A stretch of 64,000 nt of DNA from CAWCDJ01 sp963778675 (GTDB lineage: Bacteria; Acidobacteriota; Terriglobia; Bryobacterales; Bryobacteraceae), in the NCBI GenBank assembly GCA_963778675.1, contig CAVZVI010000003.1, positions 110,155 through 174,154 on the forward strand, given 5' to 3'. This document shows, piece by piece, positions 26,266 to 35,169 of this stretch. Numbering within the stretch: position 1 is the stretch's first letter; every line of letters begins with the position of its first letter. Below the pieces are notes generated by a model that was not told where the DNA came from, ran no database searches, and saw only the letters and a list, made by a program, of their open reading frames with translations. Both the position numbers and the translations under genes were made by a program.

Positions 26266-28776
26266 ATGCGAGTAGCGCGATGGCTTGATTCTCTCCGTGC
26301 CGACGCCGCTTTCGGATGGCGCCAGCTCCTGAAGAGAAAGGCGACTTCGGCTGCCGCCATCCTTTCGCTCGCCCTCGCCGCCGGGGCGTGCGCCTCCGCC
26401 TTCCGGATCATCGACGCTCTGCTGCTTCGTCCCTTACCCGTGTCGCAGCCGGACCGGCTGTACGCGCTCTCCCGCCAGTCCTTCCGCGTCCGCGCCACCC
26501 TCACCACCTGGGACGGATGGGAGTACCGCCTGTTCCGCCAATTGCGCGCCGCCGTGAAGGGGCAGGCAGAGTTGATCGCCCTCTCCTTCGCCAACCGCGC
26601 CGACCTGACCTACCGGTCTGACGAGGAGATGGAAAAGGCGCACCTGCAATACGTTTCCGGCTGGATGTTCCAATCGTTTGGTCTCTCGCCCGCGGCGGGA
26701 CGCCTGTTCACCGAACGCGACGACCGGGAACCGGGCGCGCATCCCGTGGCAGTGCTCTCGTACGACTACTGGTCGCGCCGGTTCGGGCGCGACCCAAAAG
26801 TGATCGGGCGGACGTTTCGCCTGGCGAGCAATCAGGGGCAGGCCTCCCCCGGCGACCTTTACCAGATCGTCGGCATCGGCCCGCAAACCTTCAGCGGCAC
26901 CGAGCCCGGCACCGTGACCGACATCTTCCTCCCCACCGCGATGAACGGGTACGTAAACCTTCCCATCGCGGCGTTTCTCCGGATCTTCGTGCGGCCGGCG
27001 GCGGGCGTCGGCCCCGAGCCGGTTCGCGCCCGCCTCCGCGCCGCGTACCAACACCTCGAGGAAGAGGAACGGAAGAGTTCCGCCGATCGCTGGACTACGC
27101 CGTATCACACGCTCCTGATGGAGCCCGCCGCGGCCGGCGTTTCCCGGATGCAGAAAGATTACCGGCTTCCCCTTGCGACGCTGGCTGTCCTGGTTGGGCT
27201 GGTTCTGCTGATTGCATGCGCGAATGTGGCGAATCTGATGACCGCGCGGGCCGCCGCGAGGGCGCGCGAAATGGCGCTGCGCGTCGCAATCGGCGCGGGC
27301 CGCTGGCGCCTGGTGCAACTCGTCATGGTGGAGAGCGCGATGCTCGCGTTGATTGCGGCGGCGATCGGCGCGCTTTTCGCCTCGTGGTCCGCGCCCTTTG
27401 TTGTCGCCAGAATCAACCCGCCGGATAACCCGGTGCGGCTGTCGCTTCCCGCGGACTGGCGCGTGCTCGCCTTCGGCCTGTTGCTCACGCTCGGCGTGAC
27501 CCTTCTGTTCGGGCTGGCGCCGGCGCTGCGGGCCTCTGCAGTCAAACCCGCAAGTGCACTCAAAGGCGGAGAGGATCCTCACTCGCACCGGCGCCTGATG
27601 CATGTCCTGATCGTTGCGCAAGTCGTTTTCTGTTCTCTCGTGCTGTTCATCGGCGGCCTGTTCATCGCCACCTTCGACCGTTTGTCGAATCAGCCAACCG
27701 GCTTTTCGGCGGAACGCCTGCTCGTTCTGGACGCGGTCTCGCAACAGGCGCCCGCGGTCGCCTGGGAGCAGGTAGCCGCGCATCTGCGCACGCTGCCGGG
27801 GGTGGAAAAGGTCGCGCTGGCCGAGTGGGCCCTGATGGATGGATGGGGCTATAAGTACAGCTCCGTTTCGATCGCCGGCGCTCCTCCCTCGCAGGACGTG
27901 GGAGCCGGGTTTCTCAGCGTCTCTCCCGAATGGCTGGACACCATGAAGATTCCGCTGCTTGCCGGGCGCGGCTTCCGTGCAAGCGACATCTATCTCAACG
28001 CGGGCAAATCCGGCGTGGCGATCGTCAATCAGACCTTCGCCAGGCAATACTTCAACGGCGAGAATCCCGTCGGCCGCACGTTCGCGACGACCACCGGCGG
28101 GTTGCGAGACGTCCAGTTCCGCATTGTCGGCCTGGTGGGCGATGCCCGCTACCGGAACATGCGCGAGCCGCTGGGTCCGGTGGCCTATAGTCCGTTCCGT
28201 TGGATCGAGGGCGCGGATTGGGCGCGGCTGACCAGCCGGGCGGCGTTCATCGTGCGAACGTCCGGCTCGAATCCGCTGGCGCTCGCCCCCGCTCTTCGTC
28301 GCGAAGTATCGCGCCTGAGGCCCGATTTTTACGTCAGCAACATTCGCACGCAGCGGGAACTGATCCGGATGCACACCGTCCGCGAACGGCTCCTGGCCAT
28401 GCTGGCGCTGTTCTTCGCGGCGGTCGCGCTGTTGCTTGCCGGCGTGGGGATGTATGGAGTCCTCGACTACTCCGTCTTCGAGCGAAGGCGCGAGATCGGC
28501 ATCCGCATGGCCCTCGGCGCGCAACCCGCCGGCATCGCCCGCCGGGTCGCCGTGGATGTGCTCGCCATGGTCGCCGCGGGAGCCGTCGCCGGCCTCGCGC
28601 TCGGTATGGCGTCGGTGCGGTACATCGAGAGCATCCTGTACCAGGTGAAAGCTACCGATTCGAACGTGCTCGCCCTCCCCTCGCTGGCGATTCTGGGGGC
28701 AGCCTTGCTCGCCGCCGTACCCGCGCTGATCCACGCCGTTCGCGTCGATCCCGCCGCCGTGCTGCGCGCCGAATAG
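26266..28776 (+). CDS. Second ADOP family ABC transporter permease
   Basis: The 836-residue protein has the same duplicated FtsX/MacB layout as its neighbour but lacks the PadR-linked N-terminal prefix. It begins at MRVARWLDSLRADAAFGWRQ. Key segments are LLIACANVANLMTARAAARA at about 314-333 and RREIGIRMALGAQP near the C-terminus. It starts 64 bases after the first permease and may share its promoter. No ATP-binding partner is present in the locus. Confidence 0.9.
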   Translation: MRVARWLDSLRADAAFGWRQLLKRKATSAAAILSLALAAGACASAFRIIDALLLRPLPVSQPDRLYALSRQSFRVRATLTTWDGWEYRLFRQLRAAVKGQAELIALSFANRADLTYRSDEEMEKAHLQYVSGWMFQSFGLSPAAGRLFTERDDREPGAHPVAVLSYDYWSRRFGRDPKVIGRTFRLASNQGQASPGDLYQIVGIGPQTFSGTEPGTVTDIFLPTAMNGYVNLPIAAFLRIFVRPAAGVGPEPVRARLRAAYQHLEEEERKSSADRWTTPYHTLLMEPAAAGVSRMQKDYRLPLATLAVLVGLVLLIACANVANLMTARAAARAREMALRVAIGAGRWRLVQLVMVESAMLALIAAAIGALFASWSAPFVVARINPPDNPVRLSLPADWRVLAFGLLLTLGVTLLFGLAPALRASAVKPASALKGGEDPHSHRRLMHVLIVAQVVFCSLVLFIGGLFIATFDRLSNQPTGFSAERLLVLDAVSQQAPAVAWEQVAAHLRTLPGVEKVALAEWALMDGWGYKYSSVSIAGAPPSQDVGAGFLSVSPEWLDTMKIPLLAGRGFRASDIYLNAGKSGVAIVNQTFARQYFNGENPVGRTFATTTGGLRDVQFRIVGLVGDARYRNMREPLGPVAYSPFRWIEGADWARLTSRAAFIVRTSGSNPLALAPALRREVSRLRPDFYVSNIRTQRELIRMHTVRERLLAMLALFFAAVALLLAGVGMYGVLDYSVFERRREIGIRMALGAQPAGIARRVAVDVLAMVAAGAVAGLALGMASVRYIESILYQVKATDSNVLALPSLAILGAALLAAVPALIHAVRVDPAAVLRAE

Positions 28777-28778
28777 GC

Positions 28779-29370
28779 TTACCGGCTGCCCAAGTGCAAC
28801 CAGTTCCCGCCGCTTCGAAAGGCCCCTGTGGATCAGGTCGACGTCGGCGCCCGCAAACCGCAGCGACCCCGCGAAAATCTTGGTGAATTCCCCGTCCGCC
28901 CAGTGTGCTTTCATGATGCCCTCCCCGGAGTGCCAGCTGACTTCTTCGAGCACGTGTCCAATTTCATGGGTCGTGACATACCCGAGCAGCACTCCGTTCT
29001 GCCTAGCCGAGGAACACCACACCCGATCGACGAAGACCTGAATCTGCGTGCCGCCCTCTTGATAGGGCAAGGCATACGCCAGGGCGCCGGGATGGAACGT
29101 CGCGGGCGCGCCTGTGACGAACCGCAGACGAATCGGTATGCAGTTCTCCCCCGCGGGACGCGAGGCGGAATAAACCCAGCGGACGGAAACGCCGATATCC
29201 CCAAAGATCCGGGATGCTGTAGCTTCGGCGTATGCCAGAACAAGGGCGGACATCAGATGTTCACCCTGAAGATTCACCGTCACGCAATCGCCCGCGGTGG
29301 TGCGGCCATCGGCTTCCATCGCCGCCACCGCCATCAGGCATACGGTCGCAAGAGCTTTTCCGGTTTTCAT
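28779..29370 (-). CDS. Exported hypothetical protein with HEIGH zinc-metallopeptidase motif, frame break near C-terminus
   Basis: About 195 residues from ATG at 29368-29370, with a signal-like start (MKTGKALATVCLMAVAAM). The core GYVTTHEIGHVLEEVSWHS holds an HExxH zinc motif with GIMKAHW after it. No gluzincin or metzincin third ligand can be fixed with confidence. In frame, the sequence stays open far into the antisense of the ADOP gene. A one-base shift near 28812 gives a short tail (NWLHLGSR) and TAA at 28779, which is the more credible end. I do not recognise a named family. Confidence 0.6.
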
Positions 29371-29498
29371 GGCAGTTGCATTCGCCTCTGCCACTCTTAA
29401 GCGGAATTCCGGCCCAAAGTCCGCCATCTGCGGCGGAGCAAAGCTCGCCGCTCTTGCGAAACGCGGAATTCGGTGCCCTAAACCCCCGGAAAGGCTCC

Positions 29499-30542
29499 CT
29501 ATCCGTGCCCGTGCTCCTGCGCCCCCACCTTCCCCTTGAACATCGTGTACACCAGCACGAAGTACCCTAGCGCCACCGCCATCCCCAGGCTCCACCAGAT
29601 CAGCCCGATCGATAGCGATTGACTTCCCGCCGCCGCGTTCTGGATGGTAATCGCGTTGGCCGGGTCGCCCGAAGAGGGCAACAGCGTGGGATACAGGGCG
29701 AATGCCGCCCCGCATAACACCGCCACGATATACAGGCAGGATGAGAGAAACGCGTTCCGCTCCTGCCCGCTGCGCGTGAAGTACAGCACGCCGCCCAGGC
29801 CCAGCGCCACGAATACCGGAATGATCCAGCCCACCGGACCCGCCCGATAGTTGTCGAGCAGTTGCGGCCGCACCGCGATGGTCGCCACGAGAGACACCGC
29901 CGAAGTGATCGCCACCAGTGGCCACAGCCACCGGACTACCGCCCGGGTCCGCCGGTTCAGGTCGCCCTCGGTCTTCAGAATCACGTACAGCGCGCCGTGC
30001 ATGCTCACCGCCGCCAGAGCCGTTACGGCGCACAACACCGTGTACCAGTCGAGGATTCCCGGGTTCGGCCCCGGAGCGAAATTCGTCCACAGCGGAACGA
30101 AGAAGTAATGGTCGGCGCCCAGCGGAACCCCGCGCATCACGTTTCCGAGGGCCGCGCCGAAGAAGATGATCAGCAGAATGCTCGCGATCGAGAACGCGCC
30201 GTCGAAAAAGTCGCGCCAGATGGGATCCGCCAGGTGCGCGCGGAATTCGATCCCCACGGCGCGCGCCACCAGCAGCCACAGCACCATGTTCAAAGCCAGG
30301 TAGAACCCGCTGAAGCTCGAGGCGTAGAGCAGCGGAAACGCGTAAAAGAGCGTGCCTCCCGCCGCCAGCAGCCACACCTCGTTGCCGTCCCACACCGGTC
30401 CGATGGCTCCCAGCACCGCCCGCCGCTCCTCGTCGGTCCTCGCCACGAACAGATGCAGCACGCCGGCGCCCAGGTCGAAACCGTCCAGCACCACGTAGCC
30501 CACCAGCATCAGGGCCACCAGAGCAAACCAGAGAGTCTCCAT
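29499..30542 (-). CDS. cydB: Cytochrome bd-type quinol oxidase subunit II
   Basis: This 347-residue membrane protein starts METLWFALVALMLVGYVVLDGFDLGAGVL, the standard CydB N-terminus. The family core GPVWDGNEVWLLAAGGTLFYAFP is at about 48-70. About eight or nine spans are seen. It starts two bases after the cydA stop. It pairs with CydA to reduce oxygen at low concentration without pumping protons. Confidence 0.95.
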   Translation of the reverse strand: METLWFALVALMLVGYVVLDGFDLGAGVLHLFVARTDEERRAVLGAIGPVWDGNEVWLLAAGGTLFYAFPLLYASSFSGFYLALNMVLWLLVARAVGIEFRAHLADPIWRDFFDGAFSIASILLIIFFGAALGNVMRGVPLGADHYFFVPLWTNFAPGPNPGILDWYTVLCAVTALAAVSMHGALYVILKTEGDLNRRTRAVVRWLWPLVAITSAVSLVATIAVRPQLLDNYRAGPVGWIIPVFVALGLGGVLYFTRSGQERNAFLSSCLYIVAVLCGAAFALYPTLLPSSGDPANAITIQNAAAGSQSLSIGLIWWSLGMAVALGYFVLVYTMFKGKVGAQEHGHG

Positions 30543-30544
30543 GG

Positions 30545-31909
30545 TCAGGCCTCGCCTCCCGAAACCGACACGTATCCGTGGGTGACCGGAGCGCCTCCCG
30601 GACCCTGTTCGATCTGGCGCCTCAGCAGGAACAGGAAGAACACCGAGAGCAGCGCGTAAAGCCCCATGAACCCGAGCAGCGTGAACAATCCATTGGCCGC
30701 CGACACGTTCGAGGAGTACCCGCTAGCGGTCCGCAGCAGGCCGTACACCAGCCACGGCTGCCGGCCCACCTCCGCCGTCAGCCAGCCGGCCGTGTTGGCG
30801 ATGTAGGGAAATGGAGCCGCCAGCATCAGCACCCACAGCATCCACTTCGTGTGGAACAGACGGCCCTTCCAAAGCAGGAAGGCGGAGATTCCCATGATCG
30901 CCACGAACATGGTCCCCAGCCCGGCCATCACGTGGTAGGCGAAATACAGCAGCGGAATGTTGGTCGGCCAGTTCTCCGAGGGGAACTGGTCCAGCCCCTT
31001 CACCTGCGCCGTAGCCGTGCCGTAAATCAGGAAGCTCAGCGCTTTATTGACGATAATCGGGTTGTCGATCCGCTGGTGGACCACATCCGGCTGCCCCAGA
31101 ATCACCAGCGGCGCGCCGGCCTCGGAGTGGAACAGCGCCTCCATGGCTGCGGTGGTCACCGGCTGGTGGTTCGCCATGTATTTTCCGTGGAGGTCGCCCG
31201 AAGGGAAGATCTGGAAGATCGAAGCCGCGATGCCCGCGATCACGCCGCAGCGGATGAACATCGCTCCGTAATCGGGGTGCCGCCGGCTCAAGACGTAGAA
31301 GGCTCCCACCGCCGACATCGCAAATGCACCGGTGATGACCGCTCCGCTCATCACGTGTACGTATTGGATGAGCGCCCACGGATTCGCCAGCACGCCCCAG
31401 AAGCTGGCCACCTGGAAGGACCCGTCGGCCAGTCGCGTGTAGGCCACCGGATGCTGCATCCAGGCGTCGGCCGCCACGATGAAGAAGCCCGAAAGCCACG
31501 ATCCCACGAAAACCATGAAGGCGGCCCACCAGTGGCCCTTGCGCCCCAGGCGCCGCTCCCCGAACAGAAACAGTCCCAGGAACGCCGATTCCAGGAAGAA
31601 CGAAAACACGCCTTCCATCGCCAGCGGCTGCGCGATCACGCCGCCCGTGATCTGCGAGAATCGCGACCAGTTCGTTCCGAACTGGAATTCCATGGGGATG
31701 CCCGTCACCACGCCGGCCACGAAGTTGATGCCGAAGATCTTGGTCCAGAAGCGGGCCGCATCGTCGTACATCGGGTTGTTGGTCCGGAGCCCCAGCGTCT
31801 TGAATGCGACGATCAACGGCGCCAGGCCCATCGTGAGTTGAGGGAACAGGTAGTGGAAGGTTACAGTGAACGCGAAGTGGATTCTGTGAATAAACAGAGC
31901 GTCGTCCAT
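30545..31909 (-). CDS. cydA: Cytochrome bd-type quinol oxidase subunit I
   Basis: The 454-residue subunit carries the haem ligands His19 (TFHYLF), His185 (YVHVMSG) and a candidate Met near 334. Glu99/Glu107 lie in the proton-path region, and the signature GWLTAEVGRQPW is at 375-386. It is shorter than E. coli CydA, with a short Q-loop between about 240 and 320, as in the cyanide-insensitive (CIO) group. It is expressed divergently from the DUF1080 gene and cotranscribed with cydB. Confidence 0.95.
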   Translation of the reverse strand: MDDALFIHRIHFAFTVTFHYLFPQLTMGLAPLIVAFKTLGLRTNNPMYDDAARFWTKIFGINFVAGVVTGIPMEFQFGTNWSRFSQITGGVIAQPLAMEGVFSFFLESAFLGLFLFGERRLGRKGHWWAAFMVFVGSWLSGFFIVAADAWMQHPVAYTRLADGSFQVASFWGVLANPWALIQYVHVMSGAVITGAFAMSAVGAFYVLSRRHPDYGAMFIRCGVIAGIAASIFQIFPSGDLHGKYMANHQPVTTAAMEALFHSEAGAPLVILGQPDVVHQRIDNPIIVNKALSFLIYGTATAQVKGLDQFPSENWPTNIPLLYFAYHVMAGLGTMFVAIMGISAFLLWKGRLFHTKWMLWVLMLAAPFPYIANTAGWLTAEVGRQPWLVYGLLRTASGYSSNVSAANGLFTLLGFMGLYALLSVFFLFLLRRQIEQGPGGAPVTHGYVSVSGGEA

Positions 31910-31950
31910 GATGTAAATCCCAGTGTAATCCTTCAGCTATGATCGAGGAT

Positions 31951-32574
31951 ATGATGATCCGATTTGCCGGTGCGATTCTTTTCCTCCTGGGCGCCGCCGC
32001 GCTGCCTGCCGCCACCGCAGACATCCTTCCGGACCAGGCTCTCCAGGGCTGGACCCGCATTCCCATCCCTCCCATCGACGGCGTGAAGCCCAAACTGCAA
32101 TGGCGCGTCGACCCCGCCCAACACGTCCTCATCTGCGCCGGCGACGGCCAGCACGAATGGCTGCGCTACGACAAAGAACTCGGCGATTTCGTGCTCGATG
32201 TCGACTGGCGCTTCACCCCCAAGGGCGATGTCCGTTATAACAGCGGCATCGGCATCCGCCTCTCGAAATATGGCGAGCTCTGGGTCCAGGCGCAGACCGG
32301 CCTCTCCGGCGGCTACCTGTTCGGGCAGAACCTCGTCGATGGCGCCCTCAAGGGCTTCAACCTCAGCAAGCAGATGAAGGAGAACCGCGTAAAGCCCGCC
32401 GGCGAGTGGAATCACTACCAGATTCGCGCCGAGGGCGGCACAATCACGCTCTCGGTCAACGGCGCGGTGGTGAGCGAGCTCTCCGGCTACGCGCTGCTCC
32501 ACGGTTACATCGGGCTGGAGGCCGAGGGGCACGAAGTCACGTTTCGCAACCTGAAGCTCCAGACCCCCGACTAA
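31951..32574 (+). CDS. Exported DUF1080 (3-keto-disaccharide hydrolase-like) protein
   Basis: About 207 residues, starting at ATG 31951 or 31954 behind a GAGGA site. A signal peptide (FAGAILFLLGAAALPAATA) precedes one concanavalin-like domain with DFVLDVDWRFTPKGDVRYNSGIG, LRYDKELG and the terminal YIGLEAEGHEVTFRNL. DUF1080 members hydrolyse 3-keto-glycosides in the periplasm. The Gfo/Idh/MocA oxidoreductase and isomerase downstream would fit such a pathway. Confidence 0.85.
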   Translation: MMIRFAGAILFLLGAAALPAATADILPDQALQGWTRIPIPPIDGVKPKLQWRVDPAQHVLICAGDGQHEWLRYDKELGDFVLDVDWRFTPKGDVRYNSGIGIRLSKYGELWVQAQTGLSGGYLFGQNLVDGALKGFNLSKQMKENRVKPAGEWNHYQIRAEGGTITLSVNGAVVSELSGYALLHGYIGLEAEGHEVTFRNLKLQTPD

Positions 32575-33094
32575 CGTGCCGCTCCGGGTGATATCCCACC
32601 CGGTGCTTGTAAATCTCGATCGCGTTATAGACAATCGGGCAAAGTGCTGCCCACCGGCACAACGACTCCACCCGGCCGCCCAGCGAGTGCGTTCCATGCG
32701 CCACGTGAGGGAAGTCCTGACATGCCTTCGGACGGTGCTCGTAGATGGAGCAGAGATTTCCGTGAAGAAACACACAACCGTCGCGCGTGCTTTGCAGGAT
32801 CCGGCGCGCGGAGTCTTCCGGGTCCGGCAGCGTGAAGCGGTGCTCCGCCTCCGCCGGTTCGATTCCCAGGTGGCCGGCGATCGACGCAATGTCGGCACTC
32901 GTCACGTTCACGATGGAATGCCGGCAGCAGTTGGCGCACGCCGTGCAGTCGATTTCCTTTGCCACCGTGCCCGCCACCGCCTGCAGTTCTTCGACGCGGT
33001 GGTGGTGCGCCGAAAGGTAGCGGCGGAAGTGTATATTCTCCGCCTCCTTTACGGCGCCGAGCCGGCCGATCTCCACCAGGTCGGTGGTAAGCAC
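32537..33094 (-). CDS. YkgJ family cysteine-cluster protein
   Basis: The 185-residue protein has the cysteine-rich core DCTACANCCRHSI (Cys50, 53, 56, 57), GCVFLHGNLCSIYEHRP and KACQDFPH. This is the YkgJ/CxxCxxCC zinc- or iron-sulfur-cluster domain. The function of the family is not settled. Its 3' end overlaps the convergent DUF1080 gene by 38 bases. Confidence 0.86.
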   Translation of the reverse strand: MLTTDLVEIGRLGAVKEAENIHFRRYLSAHHHRVEELQAVAGTVAKEIDCTACANCCRHSIVNVTSADIASIAGHLGIEPAEAEHRFTLPDPEDSARRILQSTRDGCVFLHGNLCSIYEHRPKACQDFPHVAHGTHSLGGRVESLCRWAALCPIVYNAIEIYKHRVGYHPERHVSRGSGASGCET

Positions 33095-33337
33095 GACTAA
33101 AGCATACAGCGGCCCGAAGCCGCTTGCTGTGCCACTGCACCCGAAGCTGGTATACTGGTATCGTCCTGTTAGGCAGTGCCGCGACGATGGAGCGAGTCCC
33201 CGTTCTGCCTGAATGCCAGACGCACCCCAAACAGCGAACGGGAATGATGGAAGCGGAGTGGGGCAGGGTTTGTGTCACTGGCAGCGTTTCAGGCCGGTCC
33301 CGATCCGCCGGCCGATTTCATTGAGGAGCCACGAACT
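33095..33337. other. Intergenic stretch with a hairpin, no gene assigned
   Basis: About 240 bases lie upstream of the small basic-protein gene. They hold a TATACT box at 33151-33156 and the stem aggcag / ctgcct at 33171-33176 and 33205-33210. No -35 at a normal distance was seen. It could be a structured leader or a small RNA; nothing matches a class I know. Confidence 0.3.
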
Positions 33338-33547
33338 ATTCCAAACCGATCACGCACTTCATTTCAAAAACGGCAAAAAGAGCTTGCCCGGATGGAGAAG
33401 CAAAAGGACAAGGCAGCCCGTAAGGCTCAGCGGAAGGCGGAGCGCGGGCCCTCAGTGGGCATCGACTCGATCCCCATCGAGCCTTTTGAAGACTATCTCG
33501 CAGACTCTGCGGATACCACGGACGATTCCGACGCCCATTCCGAATAG
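33338..33547 (+). CDS. Small charged protein, possibly starting with ATT
   Basis: The protein has about 69 residues. The conserved-looking core RTSFQKRQKELARMEKQKDK is followed by AARKAQRKAE and an acidic tail (YLADSADTTDDSDAHSE). Coil-forming basic helix then acidic end; no named function. No ATG precedes the core in frame. The reading frame extends upstream to GTG at 33272, but the only good ribosome site (GAGGAG at 33323-33328) is placed for ATT at 33338, so an ATT start or a miscalled ATG is suggested. Confidence 0.6.
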   Translation: MPNRSRTSFQKRQKELARMEKQKDKAARKAQRKAERGPSVGIDSIPIEPFEDYLADSADTTDDSDAHSE

Positions 33548-33633
33548 CATGGACGTCCCGCGGTCCGCTCCGGTGCGGTAGCCGCGCCTGTTGACCGTGC
33601 CCCTCCCGGGAGTATCATCAATCCGGAGGTGGC

Positions 33634-35169
33634 ATGACATCCGATCCCAACCGCCGCAAATTTTTGGCAACCGCAGCCGGCGCTGCTGCGTTTACCATCG
33701 TCCCGAGGCATGTCCTGGGCGGCCCTTCCTATATTCCACCCAGCGACAAGATCACGCTGGCCCATATCGGTGTAGGTACCGAGGGCCTGCGCGAAATGCT
33801 CAGCCTGCTGCCGATCCCCGAAATTCAAATCGTCGCCGTGTGCGACCCCAATAAAGACGCGGTAGGCTACCGCGACTGGTCCGCCACCGGGTTGAGAGAC
33901 GACATTCGCCGCGCGCTCAACAAGCCCGACTGGAAAGCCGGCGCCGACACCGCCATCCCCGGCGGCCGGGATGCCGCCAAAGACATCATCGACACCTACT
34001 ATCGTTCCCAGCGTGCCGGCGAGGGCATCCGCGGATGCGCAACTTATGCCGATTTCCGCGAGCTGTTCGACAAGGAAAAGGACGTCAACGCCGTCAAGAT
34101 CATGACGCCCGACCACCTGCACGGCGTCATCAGCATTGCCGCCATGAAGCGCGGCAAACACGTCATCCTGCACAAGCCCATCGCCAACCGGCTCAAAGAG
34201 GCCCGCATGGTGGTCGAAACCGCGCGCAAAACCGGGGTCTCCACGCACTTCATGCCCTGGGATTCGAACGGCTCGATGGAACCCGTCATGGCGTGGATCA
34301 AGGATGGCGCCATCGGCACGCTCCGCGAAGTACACAACTGGACCAACCGCCCCGTGTGGCCGCAATACCCCACCATTCCCACCGATACGCCGCCCGTGCC
34401 CGAGGGCTTCGACTGGGATCTCTGGCTCGGTCCCGAATCCGCGCGCCCCTACCACCCCGACTACACCAACATGGTGTTCCGCGGCTGGTACGATTTCGGC
34501 GGCGGCTCCATGGCCGACATGGGCCACTACTCCCTCTGGACCGTCTTCAACGCCCTCGAGCTCGATTCCCCCACCAGCGTCGAGCCCATGCTCTCCCACA
34601 ACTGCATGTTGAAGGAAGGCGTCTCCACCACCATCCGCAACGACTTCTCGTTCCCCACCGCCTCGATCGTGCGCTTCCGCTATCCGGCGCGCGGCGCACG
34701 GCCGGCCATCGATCTCATCTGGTATGAAGGCGGCATCCGCCCGTCCACGCCGCCCGAGCTCGAAGAAGATCATGGGGAGCTCCCCGCCGAAGGCATGATG
34801 TTCGTCGGCGATAAGGGCAAGATTCTCGCCGGGTTCCGCGTGGAGAGCCCGCACCTGATCCCGGCCTCCCGCATGAGCGGCTATCAGACCCCGCCGCCCC
34901 GCCAGCGGCGGCAGCGCGACGAGCCTCCCCAGCTTTCGCCCGGACTCCGCGCCTGGGTCGATTTCGCCCGCGGCAGCGGTGCGCCTTCTCAGGGCAGCTT
35001 CCTCAACGCGGGCCCGATCTCCGACGCCGTCAACCTCTACGCGATTGCGCTCCGCACCGGGAAGAAACTGATGTACGACGCAACCGCCACCACCATCACC
35101 AACGTGTCCGATGCCAACCGGTATCTCGCGCGCGAGTACCGCAAAGGGTGGGAGCCCGAAACCGTATGA
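33634..35169 (+). CDS. Tat-exported Gfo/Idh/MocA family oxidoreductase
   Basis: The 511-residue enzyme starts with a twin-arginine signal (NRRKFLATAAGAAAF). The Rossmann domain begins ITLAHIGVGTEGLREML and includes IVAVCDP. The signature VKIMTPDHLHGVISIAAMKRG and HVILHKPIANRLKEA (conserved Lys) follows. The C-terminal domain has WYDFGGGSMADMGHYSLWT. Such Tat-exported members oxidise sugars or 3-keto-sugars with tightly bound NAD(P). The stop overlaps the start of the isomerase (ATGA). Confidence 0.9.
   Translation: MTSDPNRRKFLATAAGAAAFTIVPRHVLGGPSYIPPSDKITLAHIGVGTEGLREMLSLLPIPEIQIVAVCDPNKDAVGYRDWSATGLRDDIRRALNKPDWKAGADTAIPGGRDAAKDIIDTYYRSQRAGEGIRGCATYADFRELFDKEKDVNAVKIMTPDHLHGVISIAAMKRGKHVILHKPIANRLKEARMVVETARKTGVSTHFMPWDSNGSMEPVMAWIKDGAIGTLREVHNWTNRPVWPQYPTIPTDTPPVPEGFDWDLWLGPESARPYHPDYTNMVFRGWYDFGGGSMADMGHYSLWTVFNALELDSPTSVEPMLSHNCMLKEGVSTTIRNDFSFPTASIVRFRYPARGARPAIDLIWYEGGIRPSTPPELEEDHGELPAEGMMFVGDKGKILAGFRVESPHLIPASRMSGYQTPPPRQRRQRDEPPQLSPGLRAWVDFARGSGAPSQGSFLNAGPISDAVNLYAIALRTGKKLMYDATATTITNVSDANRYLAREYRKGWEPETV

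Noticed and set aside
26434..29370. Long extension of the HEIGH-motif frame under the ADOP gene
   Set aside because: The ADOP coding on the plus strand is unmistakable; the extension is an antisense artefact after a lost stop.
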